Assembly: GCA_003520025.1 (NCBI GenBank)
Contig: DOVP01000186.1
Coordinates: 1-5,140 of the forward strand
DNA: 5,140 bases
From: Phycisphaerales bacterium
GTDB taxonomy: Bacteria > Planctomycetota > Phycisphaerae > Phycisphaerales > SM1A02
Direction of reading: 5' to 3'
Below are positions 1-5,140 of this stretch, piece by piece; positions within the stretch are counted from its first letter, which is position 1, and every line of letters starts with the position of its first letter. A model generated the notes under the pieces. It had not been told where the DNA came from and did not search any database. It was given only the letters and a program-made list of their open reading frames with translations. The translations under genes were made by a program, and so were the position numbers.

Positions 1-32
1 ACGCGATTCTGTTAGGATGGCTCGGCTGCGTT

Positions 33-61
33 GTGTGCGGTGGTCTTTCGAGGGAGCACAC
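33..61 (+). promoter_or_regulatory. Leader upstream of citrate synthase with a weak inverted repeat
   Basis: No gene can be supported in positions 1-109. An inverted repeat pairs GTGTGC (33-38) with GCACAC (56-61) across a 17-base loop, which is a weak stem. A possible -10 hexamer, TAGGAT, lies at 13-18, but its -35 partner would fall outside the window. With the stronger palindrome at 72-93, this suggests a transcribed, structured 5' leader of roughly 100 bases. The promoter part is guesswork. Confidence 0.25.
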
Positions 62-71
62 CTGTGGTAGT

Positions 72-93
72 CCGACAACAACGGTGTTGTCGG
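72..93 (+). promoter_or_regulatory. Perfect 9-bp inverted repeat in the citrate synthase leader
   Basis: CCGACAACA (72-80) and TGTTGTCGG (85-93) are exact reverse complements separated by the tetranucleotide ACGG. The element ends 8 bases before the GAGAGGG ribosome-binding stretch of the citrate synthase gene. No T-run follows it, so it is not a standard Rho-independent terminator. It could be a dimeric repressor operator (half-site ACAACA-N4-TGTTGT) or an RNA hairpin that affects translation or mRNA stability. The symmetry is seen directly; the role is inferred, and I do not recognise the regulator. Confidence 0.5.
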
Positions 94-100
94 TGAATTT

Positions 101-107
101 GAGAGGG
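101..107 (+). promoter_or_regulatory. Ribosome-binding stretch with ambiguous start choice
   Basis: GAGAGGG is the only purine-rich Shine-Dalgarno-like stretch ahead of the citrate synthase. It lies 2 bases before a TTG (110) and 14 bases before an in-frame ATG (122). The first spacing is short and the second long, so the stretch does not settle the start. An in-frame stop at 68-70 rules out earlier starts than this small region allows. Confidence 0.45.
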
Positions 108-121
108 AATTGAGTACCAAC

Positions 122-1279
122 ATGTCGAGCGCAACCGTGACAACAAAGCCTGCAGATACACGTGGTTTGGCCGGACTTTCGGCTGGTGATACGAGCGTCT
201 GCTCGGTTAACCAGACCCAACTGATCTACCGCGGCTACGAGATTGCCGATCTTGCTGCCAACGCCACATTTGAAGAGGTGTCGCACCTGTTGCTTGTCGG
301 CCACAAGCCCTCCGCGGAAGAACTTGCTGCCTTCGATGCCGAACTCAAGGCCGAACGCGCTATCCCAACCGAGGTTCAGCGAGAGATCATTCGGATTGCG
401 AATGAGACTCCAGACGCCCATCCAATGAGCGTATTGCGAACCGCTGTCTCGCTGCTTTCGCACATCGATCCCGACTGCGAAGACAACAGTCCCGCAGCCG
501 AACTCCGCAAGGCCATGCGGCTGCTCGCCAAGATTCCGACCTGCATCGGCACGCACCAGATGGCGCTCGATGGCAAGACACCGGTCGAACCGGACGCATC
601 ACTTTCCCACGCAGCCAATCTGTTGTGGTGCATGAACGGCGTGAAGCCCGGAGAGATCGCCGCGAAGGTGGTGGACGTCTCGCTCATTCTCTATGCCGAG
701 CACGACTTCAATGCATCGACATTCACGACCCGCGTGATTGCCTCGACCAACAGCGACATGCATTCCGCGGTCTGTGGCGGCATCGGCGCTCTCAAGGGCA
801 ATCTCCACGGTGGCGCCAACGAGGCGGCCATGGACATGCTCCGCGACATCATGACCGACACCGAGGGTGGGGCCATGACCACAGAGGAGTGGATGCAGCG
901 GGCCTTTACCGAGAAACGCAAACTCATGGGCTTTGGTCACCGCGTCTACAAGAACGGCGATCATCGTGCAGGCATCTTGCGTGGGTGGGGTCTCAAATAC
1001 GCCGAGCAAGAGAACCCAACCGAGAAACGCTGGTTCGATCTTGGCGACGAAGTCCAAGCCATCATGCTTCGCGACAAGAACATCCATCCCAACGTGGACT
1101 TCCCTTGCGGCATGACCTACTTCGCCATGGGCATCCCCGTTCCCCAGTACACCCCGATCTTCGTCGCCAGCCGAGTCACCGGTTGGTGCGCGCACATCAT
1201 GGAACAACACGCCAACAACCGCATCATCCGTCCGCTCGCGACCTACGTCGGTCCCGAGTTGCGGAACTGGTGCGACTGA
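122..1279 (+). CDS. gltA: Citrate synthase (short form, type I-like)
   Basis: This cytoplasmic enzyme condenses acetyl-CoA with oxaloacetate to citrate, the entry step of the TCA cycle. From ATG 122 the product is 385 residues, the usual size of short bacterial citrate or 2-methylcitrate synthases and shorter than the roughly 430-residue NADH-regulated E. coli type. The active-site blocks are intact: HDFNASTF (His194), GNLHGGANEAAM (catalytic His229), MGFGHRVYKNGDHRA (His273) and NVDFPCG (Asp326). The His-His-Asp spacing of 44 and 53 fits the family triad. The C-terminal block TPIFVASRVTGWCAHIMEQ followed by NNRIIRP is also typical. A TTG at 110 would add four residues; I prefer ATG by codon type, though ribosome-site spacing is poor for both. 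A terminator 40 bases downstream makes this a single-gene unit on its 3' side. Citrate versus 2-methylcitrate specificity cannot be decided from motifs; no prp genes are visible nearby. Confidence 0.95.
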   Translation: MSSATVTTKPADTRGLAGLSAGDTSVCSVNQTQLIYRGYEIADLAANATFEEVSHLLLVGHKPSAEELAAFDAELKAERAIPTEVQREIIRIANETPDAHPMSVLRTAVSLLSHIDPDCEDNSPAAELRKAMRLLAKIPTCIGTHQMALDGKTPVEPDASLSHAANLLWCMNGVKPGEIAAKVVDVSLILYAEHDFNASTFTTRVIASTNSDMHSAVCGGIGALKGNLHGGANEAAMDMLRDIMTDTEGGAMTTEEWMQRAFTEKRKLMGFGHRVYKNGDHRAGILRGWGLKYAEQENPTEKRWFDLGDEVQAIMLRDKNIHPNVDFPCGMTYFAMGIPVPQYTPIFVASRVTGWCAHIMEQHANNRIIRPLATYVGPELRNWCD

Positions 1280-1294
1280 CCGACATTTTGATAT

Positions 1295-1314
1295 CTGCGG
1301 TTCTCCCACCGCAG
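1295..1314 (+). repeat. Small hairpin after the citrate synthase stop
   Basis: CTGCGGT (1295-1301) pairs perfectly with ACCGCAG (1308-1314) around a 6-base loop. It sits 15 bases after the stop codon and directly before the main terminator. No T-run follows, so alone it is unlikely to terminate. It may protect the mRNA 3' end or assist termination. Confidence 0.5.
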
Positions 1315-1319
1315 CTTCC

Positions 1320-1365
1320 AGCACAGGGGCGGATTCAGGAAGAGTTTCGCCCCTGTGTGCTTTTT
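1320..1365 (+). terminator. Rho-independent terminator of citrate synthase
   Basis: CACAGGGGCG (1322-1331) pairs over 10 bp with CGCCCCTGTG (1348-1357). The stem can be extended by a G-T pair, or by AGCA/TGCT with a 2-base bulge. The loop is 16 bases and a TTTTT run follows at 1361-1365. The GC-rich stem, T-tract and position about 40 bases after the stop codon make this a convincing intrinsic terminator. There is no A-run before the left arm, so it looks one-directional. Confidence 0.85.
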
Positions 1366-1368
1366 CCA

Positions 1369-1402
1369 GGGTTCCCGACTTATCCACCATCACCCGGAAC
1401 CC
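1369..1402. repeat. Inverted repeat GGGTTCC/GGAACCC
   Basis: GGGTTCC (1369-1375) and GGAACCC (1396-1402) are exact reverse complements with a 20-base spacer. The element begins just after the terminator T-tract, in the spacer before the next gene. Its function is unknown; it could be a regulator site or a chance structure. Confidence 0.35.
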
Positions 1403-1414
1403 GACGATCCGCAC

Positions 1415-1430
1415 CGCCTCTTGTGAGGCG
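1415..1430. repeat. Compact hairpin with TTGT tetraloop
   Basis: CGCCTC (1415-1420) pairs perfectly with GAGGCG (1425-1430) around a TTGT loop. The self-complementary octamer GGGCGCCC follows at 1433-1440. There is no T-run on either side. It lies upstream of the candidate promoter of the next gene, so it is more likely a DNA-level site or chance than part of that mRNA. Confidence 0.4.
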
Positions 1431-1460
1431 AGGGGCGCCCACGGGAGTGATTGAGCATCG

Positions 1461-1497
1461 GCGCGGTAGAACCGGTGATGCGAGTACACTGCGCGGT
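1461..1497 (+). promoter_or_regulatory. Candidate promoter of the dehydrogenase gene, flanked by repeats
   Basis: TACACT at 1485-1490 resembles a -10 hexamer and would start transcription about 24 bases before ATG 1521. No convincing -35 is seen at 16-18 bases; TTGAGC at 1451-1456 is 28 bases away, too far. A direct repeat GCGCGGT occurs at 1461-1467 and 1491-1497, exactly 30 bases apart. An inverted repeat GAACCG (1469-1474)/CGGTTC (1494-1499) also brackets the hexamer. A promoter is expected here because a terminator precedes it, but the exact elements are uncertain. Confidence 0.3.
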
Positions 1498-1508
1498 TCA
1501 TCCAAGTC

Positions 1509-1513
1509 AGGAG
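1509..1513 (+). promoter_or_regulatory. Shine-Dalgarno that selects ATG 1521
   Basis: AGGAG ends 7 bases before the ATG at 1521 but only 1 base before the in-frame ATG at 1515. The 7-base spacing is near optimal and the 1-base spacing is not usable, so translation should begin at 1521. Confidence 0.8.
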
Positions 1514-1520
1514 CATGTGT

Positions 1521-2399
1521 ATGTCAGACAACACCATCATCACAGTCATCGGCGCAGGAACCATGGGAAGCGGGATCGCGATTACTGCGGCTCAGTCAGG
1601 CATCGAAGTGTGCCAGGTGGATGTCTCACAGGAGCAACTCGACCGCGCCAAGGCCTATCACGAGAAGACGGTGGGGCGAAACGTGCAAAAGGAACGCATG
1701 AGCCAGGACGAGGCGGACACAGCCCTTGCCCGCATTTGCTACAGCGCAGAAGCCTGCCGCGCCGCCGAGTCATCCTTCGCGATCGAGGCGGCGACCGAAA
1801 ACGAAGCACTCAAGAAGAAGATCTTCGCGTCAATGGCTGACTCTTACCCGGCTGACTGCGTGCTCGCAACCAACACATCATCCATTTCAATCACCTCCAT
1901 TGCCGACAGCATTCCAGGTGCCGCCGATCGTGTCATCGGCATGCACTTCTTCAATCCGGTGCCGGTGATGAAACTCGTCGAAGTCATCAAGTCGCAGGCC
2001 ACGAGTGAAGAGACGCTTGAGCGCACAATGGCCCTCAGCGAGGCCATGGGCAAGACCCCGATCGCGGCCAACGACCACCCAGGCTTCGTCAGCAACCGTG
2101 TGCTCATGCCCATGATCAACGAAGCCTTCCATGCCTGGAACGACGGTGTAGCCGAGCCGGAGGCCATCGACGGGATCATGAAACTTGGATGTGCTTTCCC
2201 AATGGGCCCGCTCCGACTCGCTGATTTGATTGGCCTTGATGTGTGCCGCGACATCATGCTGGTGCTGCACGAGGGCCTTGGGCACCCGGACAAGTATGCC
2301 CCGTGCGAGAAGCTCGTCGAGTTGGTCGAAGCGGGTCGGCTCGGCAACAAAACCGGCTGGGGTGTCTACGACTACCGTGAGGCTGCTGCGACGGCCTGA
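1521..2399 (+). CDS. hbd: 3-hydroxybutyryl-CoA dehydrogenase (single-domain)
   Basis: This soluble enzyme interconverts (S)-3-hydroxyacyl-CoA and 3-ketoacyl-CoA with NAD(H), in beta-oxidation or butanoate metabolism. From ATG 1521 it has 292 residues, close to the roughly 280 usual for stand-alone members. The N-terminal Rossmann fold shows VIGAGTMGSGIA (glycines 11, 13, 16) and Asp34 at the end of the second strand, which fits NAD preference. Catalytic positions are intact: Ser121 in ATNTSSIS, His142 in GMHFFNPVP, Glu154 in KLVEV and Asn192 in HPGFVSNRV. Their spacing (21, 12 and 50 residues relative to the His) matches the human mitochondrial enzyme. The C-terminal domain has GCAFPMGPLRLADLIGLD and ends with LGNKTGWGVYDY. 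No hydratase domain is fused, which argues against a full FadB-type protein. Chain-length preference cannot be read from the sequence. The kinase gene follows after 37 bases. Confidence 0.93.
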   Translation: MSDNTIITVIGAGTMGSGIAITAAQSGIEVCQVDVSQEQLDRAKAYHEKTVGRNVQKERMSQDEADTALARICYSAEACRAAESSFAIEAATENEALKKKIFASMADSYPADCVLATNTSSISITSIADSIPGAADRVIGMHFFNPVPVMKLVEVIKSQATSEETLERTMALSEAMGKTPIAANDHPGFVSNRVLMPMINEAFHAWNDGVAEPEAIDGIMKLGCAFPMGPLRLADLIGLDVCRDIMLVLHEGLGHPDKYAPCEKLVELVEAGRLGNKTGWGVYDYREAAATA

Positions 2400-2426
2400 T
2401 CGCCAGTAGACTCACCAGCACGATGC

Positions 2427-2431
2427 AGGTG
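2427..2431 (+). promoter_or_regulatory. Shine-Dalgarno supporting the GTG start of the kinase
   Basis: AGGTG is complementary to the CACCU part of the 16S rRNA tail and ends 5 bases before GTG 2437. An in-frame stop at 2407-2409 limits upstream starts, and the next in-frame ATG is 35 codons downstream. A TAGACT hexamer at 2407-2412 could be a weak -10, but no good -35 accompanies it. Confidence 0.55.
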
Positions 2432-2436
2432 CAGCG

Positions 2437-5007
2437 GTGAAGCCAAACGACGACAGTTCCCAGCCCGAGGATGCGGAGGATGGCGGTACCCATTCTCCCT
2501 CTGATTCCCTCCCCAATGATGAGGCCGAGGAGTTCGACTCGATGGCCACCATGGCATCAGGGGTTCACAAGAGGCCACCACAGTCTCAGGTACCCGATGA
2601 ACCCGAACTTCCCGCCACATTTACTGGTGAGGATGTCGATGAGGATGACCTCAGCACCATGGCCGCCGAGTATGGCGATCCATTCGAAGATCTCAAGGCG
2701 TTGCCAGAAAACGCGCCGACCGAAATTTCCGGATTCGTCATCAAGGGGATGATTGCCCAGGGCGGCATGGGCGCCGTCTACCTCGCCATGCAGCGGCGGC
2801 CACGCCGACCAGTGGCGATCAAGGTGATCAAGGCGGGAGTGGCCTCGCCCATGGCGCTCAAGCGATTCGAGTTCGAGGCCCAGATGCTCGCGCGTCTAGC
2901 GCACCCAGGCATTGCGCAGATCTATGAAGCGGGCACCTTCGATCAGGGCGACGGCGCGGCACCTTTCTTCGCGATGGAGTACGTGCCCAACGCGCGGCTT
3001 CTCGATGAGTACGCAGAGGAACACCACCTCGACATTCGCGCCAAGGTTGAACTCATGGCCCAGGTCTGCGAGGCGGTCGGGTCCGGGCACGCCAAGGGCA
3101 TCATCCACCGCGATCTCAAGCCCGGGAACATTCTCGTCTCGTCCTCGGGCTACCCGAAGATCATCGACTTCGGCGTGGCTCGAAGTACCGACAGCGATCA
3201 GCGGGTGACGATGCAGACCGATGTGCATGCCATCGTCGGGACGCTGCAATACATGGCCCCAGAGCAGTGCGCTGGCGACGTGCTCGACCTCGACACATCC
3301 GCGGATGTCTATGCGTTGGGTGTCGCGCTCTACGAGATGCTCACCGGCAAACTTCCCTATGAGGTATCCGGTGGTATCGCGACGGCTATCAAGACGGTGA
3401 CCGAGGCCCGACCCGACCCGATCAGCACCTACGACAAGTCGCTCGGCGGCGATCTCGAGGTGATTGTCGCCAAGGCGATGGCAAAGGACCGGGGCGATCG
3501 ATATCGCACTGCATCTGAACTCGGCGATGACCTTCGGCGATGGCTCAACGACGAGCCGATCATGGCGCAGCCGCCGACCCTGATGACATCGTTCAAGCGA
3601 CTCGTCCGTCGCAACAAGGGTCTTACGGTTGCCGCTGTATCCATGGCGGCAGTACTTGCGCTGGCCATCACAGGTGGCGTCTTTGCGCTGGTCAACCGCA
3701 ATCTTGCGCTTGAGACGCAGAACGAACTGCTTGAAGAGCAATCAGAAAAGCGGGCGATGGTCGGGGATCTGATCACCTTCTTCATGCGGGACTCCTTCGA
3801 CGCGATTGCCACATTGGCAAACAGTCAGGAGGCTCGTGAATCGCTGGTCGTGGTCAGTCTTGAGTATTTACAGAAACTTCGCGAACAAGCGGGGGATGAT
3901 CCGACTCTTCAGCGAATGTTGGCGGAGGGTTTGCAGCAGGCAGGCATCAACGAGTGGAGTCTTCAGTCCGGCAACCGAGGGAAGCCAGAGGACGCTATTG
4001 CCAAGTGGGAAGAGTCCCTTGAGATTTCCGATTCGCTGCGGGCACTTGACCCAGACGACACAAAAGCATTGTTCCTTGCAGTTCGTGTTCGGTCCCTGCT
4101 GGAGAATGGGTATCGCCGAACGGGCAGGAATGACGAACGACTTCGGGTGCTGGAGGAGGCAGAGGCCCTCGTCGAGCAACTTCCGGCGATTACGACCGAT
4201 CCAGATCAGGGCCGGTTGGTCATGGGGCTGCTGCTGGATCGGAGCCGCTTGATTCCACGCGAAGGCAACCCAGAAGAAGATCCAGCGGTCAAGCGGATGT
4301 TGACTTTCGTCGAGCAGTTGCAGCAAGCATTCCCCAATGCCGAAGCAATGCAGCGAGATGCGGCGCTGGCATGGGCTCGTGTGGCTTACGCTTGGAATGT
4401 CGTGGGTGACCACGAGCGGTCGCTTGAGTGGTACGAGCGTTCCTTGGAGGCGCGGCAGGAGATTCTGGACACACTCGGCCCGACAAATACCCGGAATCGT
4501 GATGTCATGAACGCCCGGCGATATGTGGCCCAGCAACTCGCGCTGCTTGAGCGGATCGACGATGCCATCGAGGCCTACCGCAGGATCCTTCCACTGGCAC
4601 GAACACTGGTCGCCGACAACTCGACCGATGCGCGGTCACGAAATGATCTTGCTCGGAGTCTGCTTGAGCACGGGCGGATTCTGTTGATTGCAGAGCAGCC
4701 AGCCGATGCGGTCGAGCCGCTTCGAGAAGCGGCAGCAGGATGGAAGCAGGCGATGGAACGCAGCAGCGAGGGGAGCGGGCATGATCATGTGGTCGCCCGG
4801 TCTTTGATAGACAGCAACCTCTTTCTCGGTCGGGCACTTCTGATGAGCGAAGACCCTGAAGCGGCCCGCGAAGTCCATGGCGAACTGGCCGATCTGCTGC
4901 GAGAGATTCGCGGCATTTGGCCCGACAACGACTCCTTCGCTTCACAAACGCGCGATGCGGAGATTCTCCACGAGGCGATCCTCAAAGAGTTGGGCCGGCT
5001 GAATTAG
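2437..5007 (+). CDS. Membrane-anchored PknB-like Ser/Thr protein kinase with TPR-like C-terminal region
   Basis: This 856-residue protein is predicted to phosphorylate Ser/Thr residues of cytoplasmic targets. Residues 1-95 are acidic and probably disordered. The kinase domain (about 97-370) is complete: glycine loop IAQGGMGAVY (106-115), Lys129 in VAIKVI, likely helix-C Glu147, HRDLKPGNIL (Asp226, Asn231), DFG 244-246, activation segment with Thr258, Thr261 and Thr269, MAPEQ at 273-277, and DVYALG (Asp290). It is an RD-type kinase, so activation by loop phosphorylation is plausible. A basic RRNKG (391-395) precedes one hydrophobic helix (about 397-418), which puts the kinase inside and the C-terminus outside. 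Residues 420-440 look like a short coiled coil. Residues 440-856 are helical with degenerate TPR-like units, for example around 518-540, 645-675, 690-722, 735-770 and 785-823; these may bind a protein or sense a signal. It starts at GTG with AGGTG 5 bases upstream. No terminator separates it from the dehydrogenase gene, so co-transcription is likely. Its targets are unknown. Confidence 0.93.
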   Translation: MKPNDDSSQPEDAEDGGTHSPSDSLPNDEAEEFDSMATMASGVHKRPPQSQVPDEPELPATFTGEDVDEDDLSTMAAEYGDPFEDLKALPENAPTEISGFVIKGMIAQGGMGAVYLAMQRRPRRPVAIKVIKAGVASPMALKRFEFEAQMLARLAHPGIAQIYEAGTFDQGDGAAPFFAMEYVPNARLLDEYAEEHHLDIRAKVELMAQVCEAVGSGHAKGIIHRDLKPGNILVSSSGYPKIIDFGVARSTDSDQRVTMQTDVHAIVGTLQYMAPEQCAGDVLDLDTSADVYALGVALYEMLTGKLPYEVSGGIATAIKTVTEARPDPISTYDKSLGGDLEVIVAKAMAKDRGDRYRTASELGDDLRRWLNDEPIMAQPPTLMTSFKRLVRRNKGLTVAAVSMAAVLALAITGGVFALVNRNLALETQNELLEEQSEKRAMVGDLITFFMRDSFDAIATLANSQEARESLVVVSLEYLQKLREQAGDDPTLQRMLAEGLQQAGINEWSLQSGNRGKPEDAIAKWEESLEISDSLRALDPDDTKALFLAVRVRSLLENGYRRTGRNDERLRVLEEAEALVEQLPAITTDPDQGRLVMGLLLDRSRLIPREGNPEEDPAVKRMLTFVEQLQQAFPNAEAMQRDAALAWARVAYAWNVVGDHERSLEWYERSLEARQEILDTLGPTNTRNRDVMNARRYVAQQLALLERIDDAIEAYRRILPLARTLVADNSTDARSRNDLARSLLEHGRILLIAEQPADAVEPLREAAAGWKQAMERSSEGSGHDHVVARSLIDSNLFLGRALLMSEDPEAAREVHGELADLLREIRGIWPDNDSFASQTRDAEILHEAILKELGRLN

Positions 5008-5140
5008 CGTGGACACACACCCCACGCCCCAATGAGGGCCAGCATGTCGTCGATGTCCACATCGCCGTCGCTGTCCATGTCGCTCTGGCAGCCACTGGTG
5101 CACTCGGCGAATTCGCTAAGCAGGATGAGCAGATCGTCGA
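5004..5140 (-). CDS. C-terminal end of a dockerin-tailed, probably secreted protein (partial)
   Basis: Only the last 44 codons lie in the window; the gene enters from the right edge and stops at TAA (complement of 5004-5006). The tail begins DDLLILLSEFAEC, which fits the end of a first dockerin half. A full calcium-binding loop, DMDSDGDVDIDD, follows, with Asp at positions 1, 3, 5, 7, 9 and 12, and then MLALIGAWGVCPR. This matches a duplicated, dockerin-like C-terminal module common on exported proteins of Phycisphaerae, which I recall being named GC-type dockerin. The three cysteines (AEC, SGC, VCP) fit an extracytoplasmic location. The catalytic or binding part of the protein is outside the window, so its function is unknown. 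Its stop codon overlaps the kinase stop codon by four bases, tail to tail. Confidence 0.82.
   Translation of the reverse strand, partial: DDLLILLSEFAECTSGCQSDMDSDGDVDIDDMLALIGAWGVCPR
5007..5027. repeat. Hairpin at the junction of two convergent genes
   Basis: GCGTGG (5007-5012) pairs perfectly with CCACGC (5022-5027) around a 9-base ACACACACC loop. It starts on the last base of the kinase stop codon and lies inside the final codons of the opposing gene. Neither strand has a good T-run after it, so it is only a weak terminator candidate, possibly serving both genes. Confidence 0.4.

Noticed and set aside
72..93. Palindrome as a Rho-independent terminator of an upstream gene
   Set aside because: The bases that follow are TGAATTTGAG, without a T-tract.
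3..113. Open frame from the left edge ending at TGA 111-113, possibly the tail of an upstream gene
   Set aside because: Its 36 codons have no recognisable motif, and it runs through the 72-93 palindrome and the ribosome-binding stretch. A short frame of this size is expected by chance.
1515..1520. First ATG of the dehydrogenase as the start
   Set aside because: AGGAG ends one base before it, leaving no room for initiation; ATG 1521 has the correct spacing.
599..1564. Long open frame (321 codons) on the - strand across citrate synthase
   Set aside because: It lies almost wholly antisense to a gene with intact catalytic motifs, has no recognisable domain, and its His/Val/Arg-rich composition is that of a shadow frame in GC-rich coding DNA.
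625..1701. Long open frame (358 codons) on the + strand overlapping citrate synthase and the next gene
   Set aside because: It is out of frame with both genes, runs through the terminator, and gives an Arg/His/Ser-rich product with no domain.
2896..3741. Open frame (281 codons) on the - strand across the kinase domain
   Set aside because: It is antisense to the conserved kinase motifs and shows no family features of its own.
3868..4536. Open frame (222 codons) on the - strand under the TPR-like region
   Set aside because: It is a shadow of the kinase gene: no ribosome site or recognisable motif was seen, and the + strand frame continues intact through it.

Overview
This 5.1 kb stretch of GC-rich bacterial DNA carries three complete genes on the + strand and the 3' end of a fourth gene on the - strand. 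The organism is most likely a planctomycete of the class Phycisphaerae. Two things suggest this. The fourth gene ends in a dockerin-like C-terminal tail (D-x-D-x-D-G-D-V-D calcium loop, then ALIGAWGVCPR and stop), a type I associate with secreted proteins of that class. The third gene is a large membrane-anchored Ser/Thr kinase with a TPR-like C-terminal half, also typical of Planctomycetota. This assignment rests on recalled family knowledge, not on a search.

Layout. Positions 1-121 are a structured leader with a perfect 9-bp inverted repeat at 72-93. Positions 122-1279 encode a short-form citrate synthase (alternative TTG start at 110). Positions 1280-1520 are a non-coding gap with a small hairpin (1295-1314), a strong Rho-independent terminator (1320-1365), two further inverted repeats (1369-1402, 1415-1430) and a weak promoter candidate (1461-1497). 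Positions 1521-2399 encode a single-domain 3-hydroxybutyryl-CoA dehydrogenase; its Shine-Dalgarno sequence selects the second of two in-frame ATGs. After 37 bases without a terminator, 2437-5007 encodes an 856-residue protein: acidic N-terminal tail, PknB-like kinase domain, one transmembrane helix, then a helical TPR-like region predicted to lie outside the cytoplasm. The fourth gene converges from the right, and its stop codon overlaps the kinase stop codon by four bases (5004-5007).

How they fit together. Citrate synthase feeds acetyl-CoA into the TCA cycle. The dehydrogenase works on short-chain 3-hydroxyacyl-CoA in fatty-acid or butanoate metabolism, so both act at the acetyl-CoA node. 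The terminator separates them into two transcription units. The dehydrogenase and kinase genes are probably co-transcribed, but nothing in the sequence shows that the kinase regulates the enzymes. The dockerin-tailed protein is a separate, probably exported product.

The genes are recognisable members of known families. The less ordinary signals are the leader palindrome, a repeated T-M-A motif in the kinase tail, and the overlapping convergent stops with a hairpin on top of them. I saw no mobile element, CRISPR array, tRNA or rRNA.
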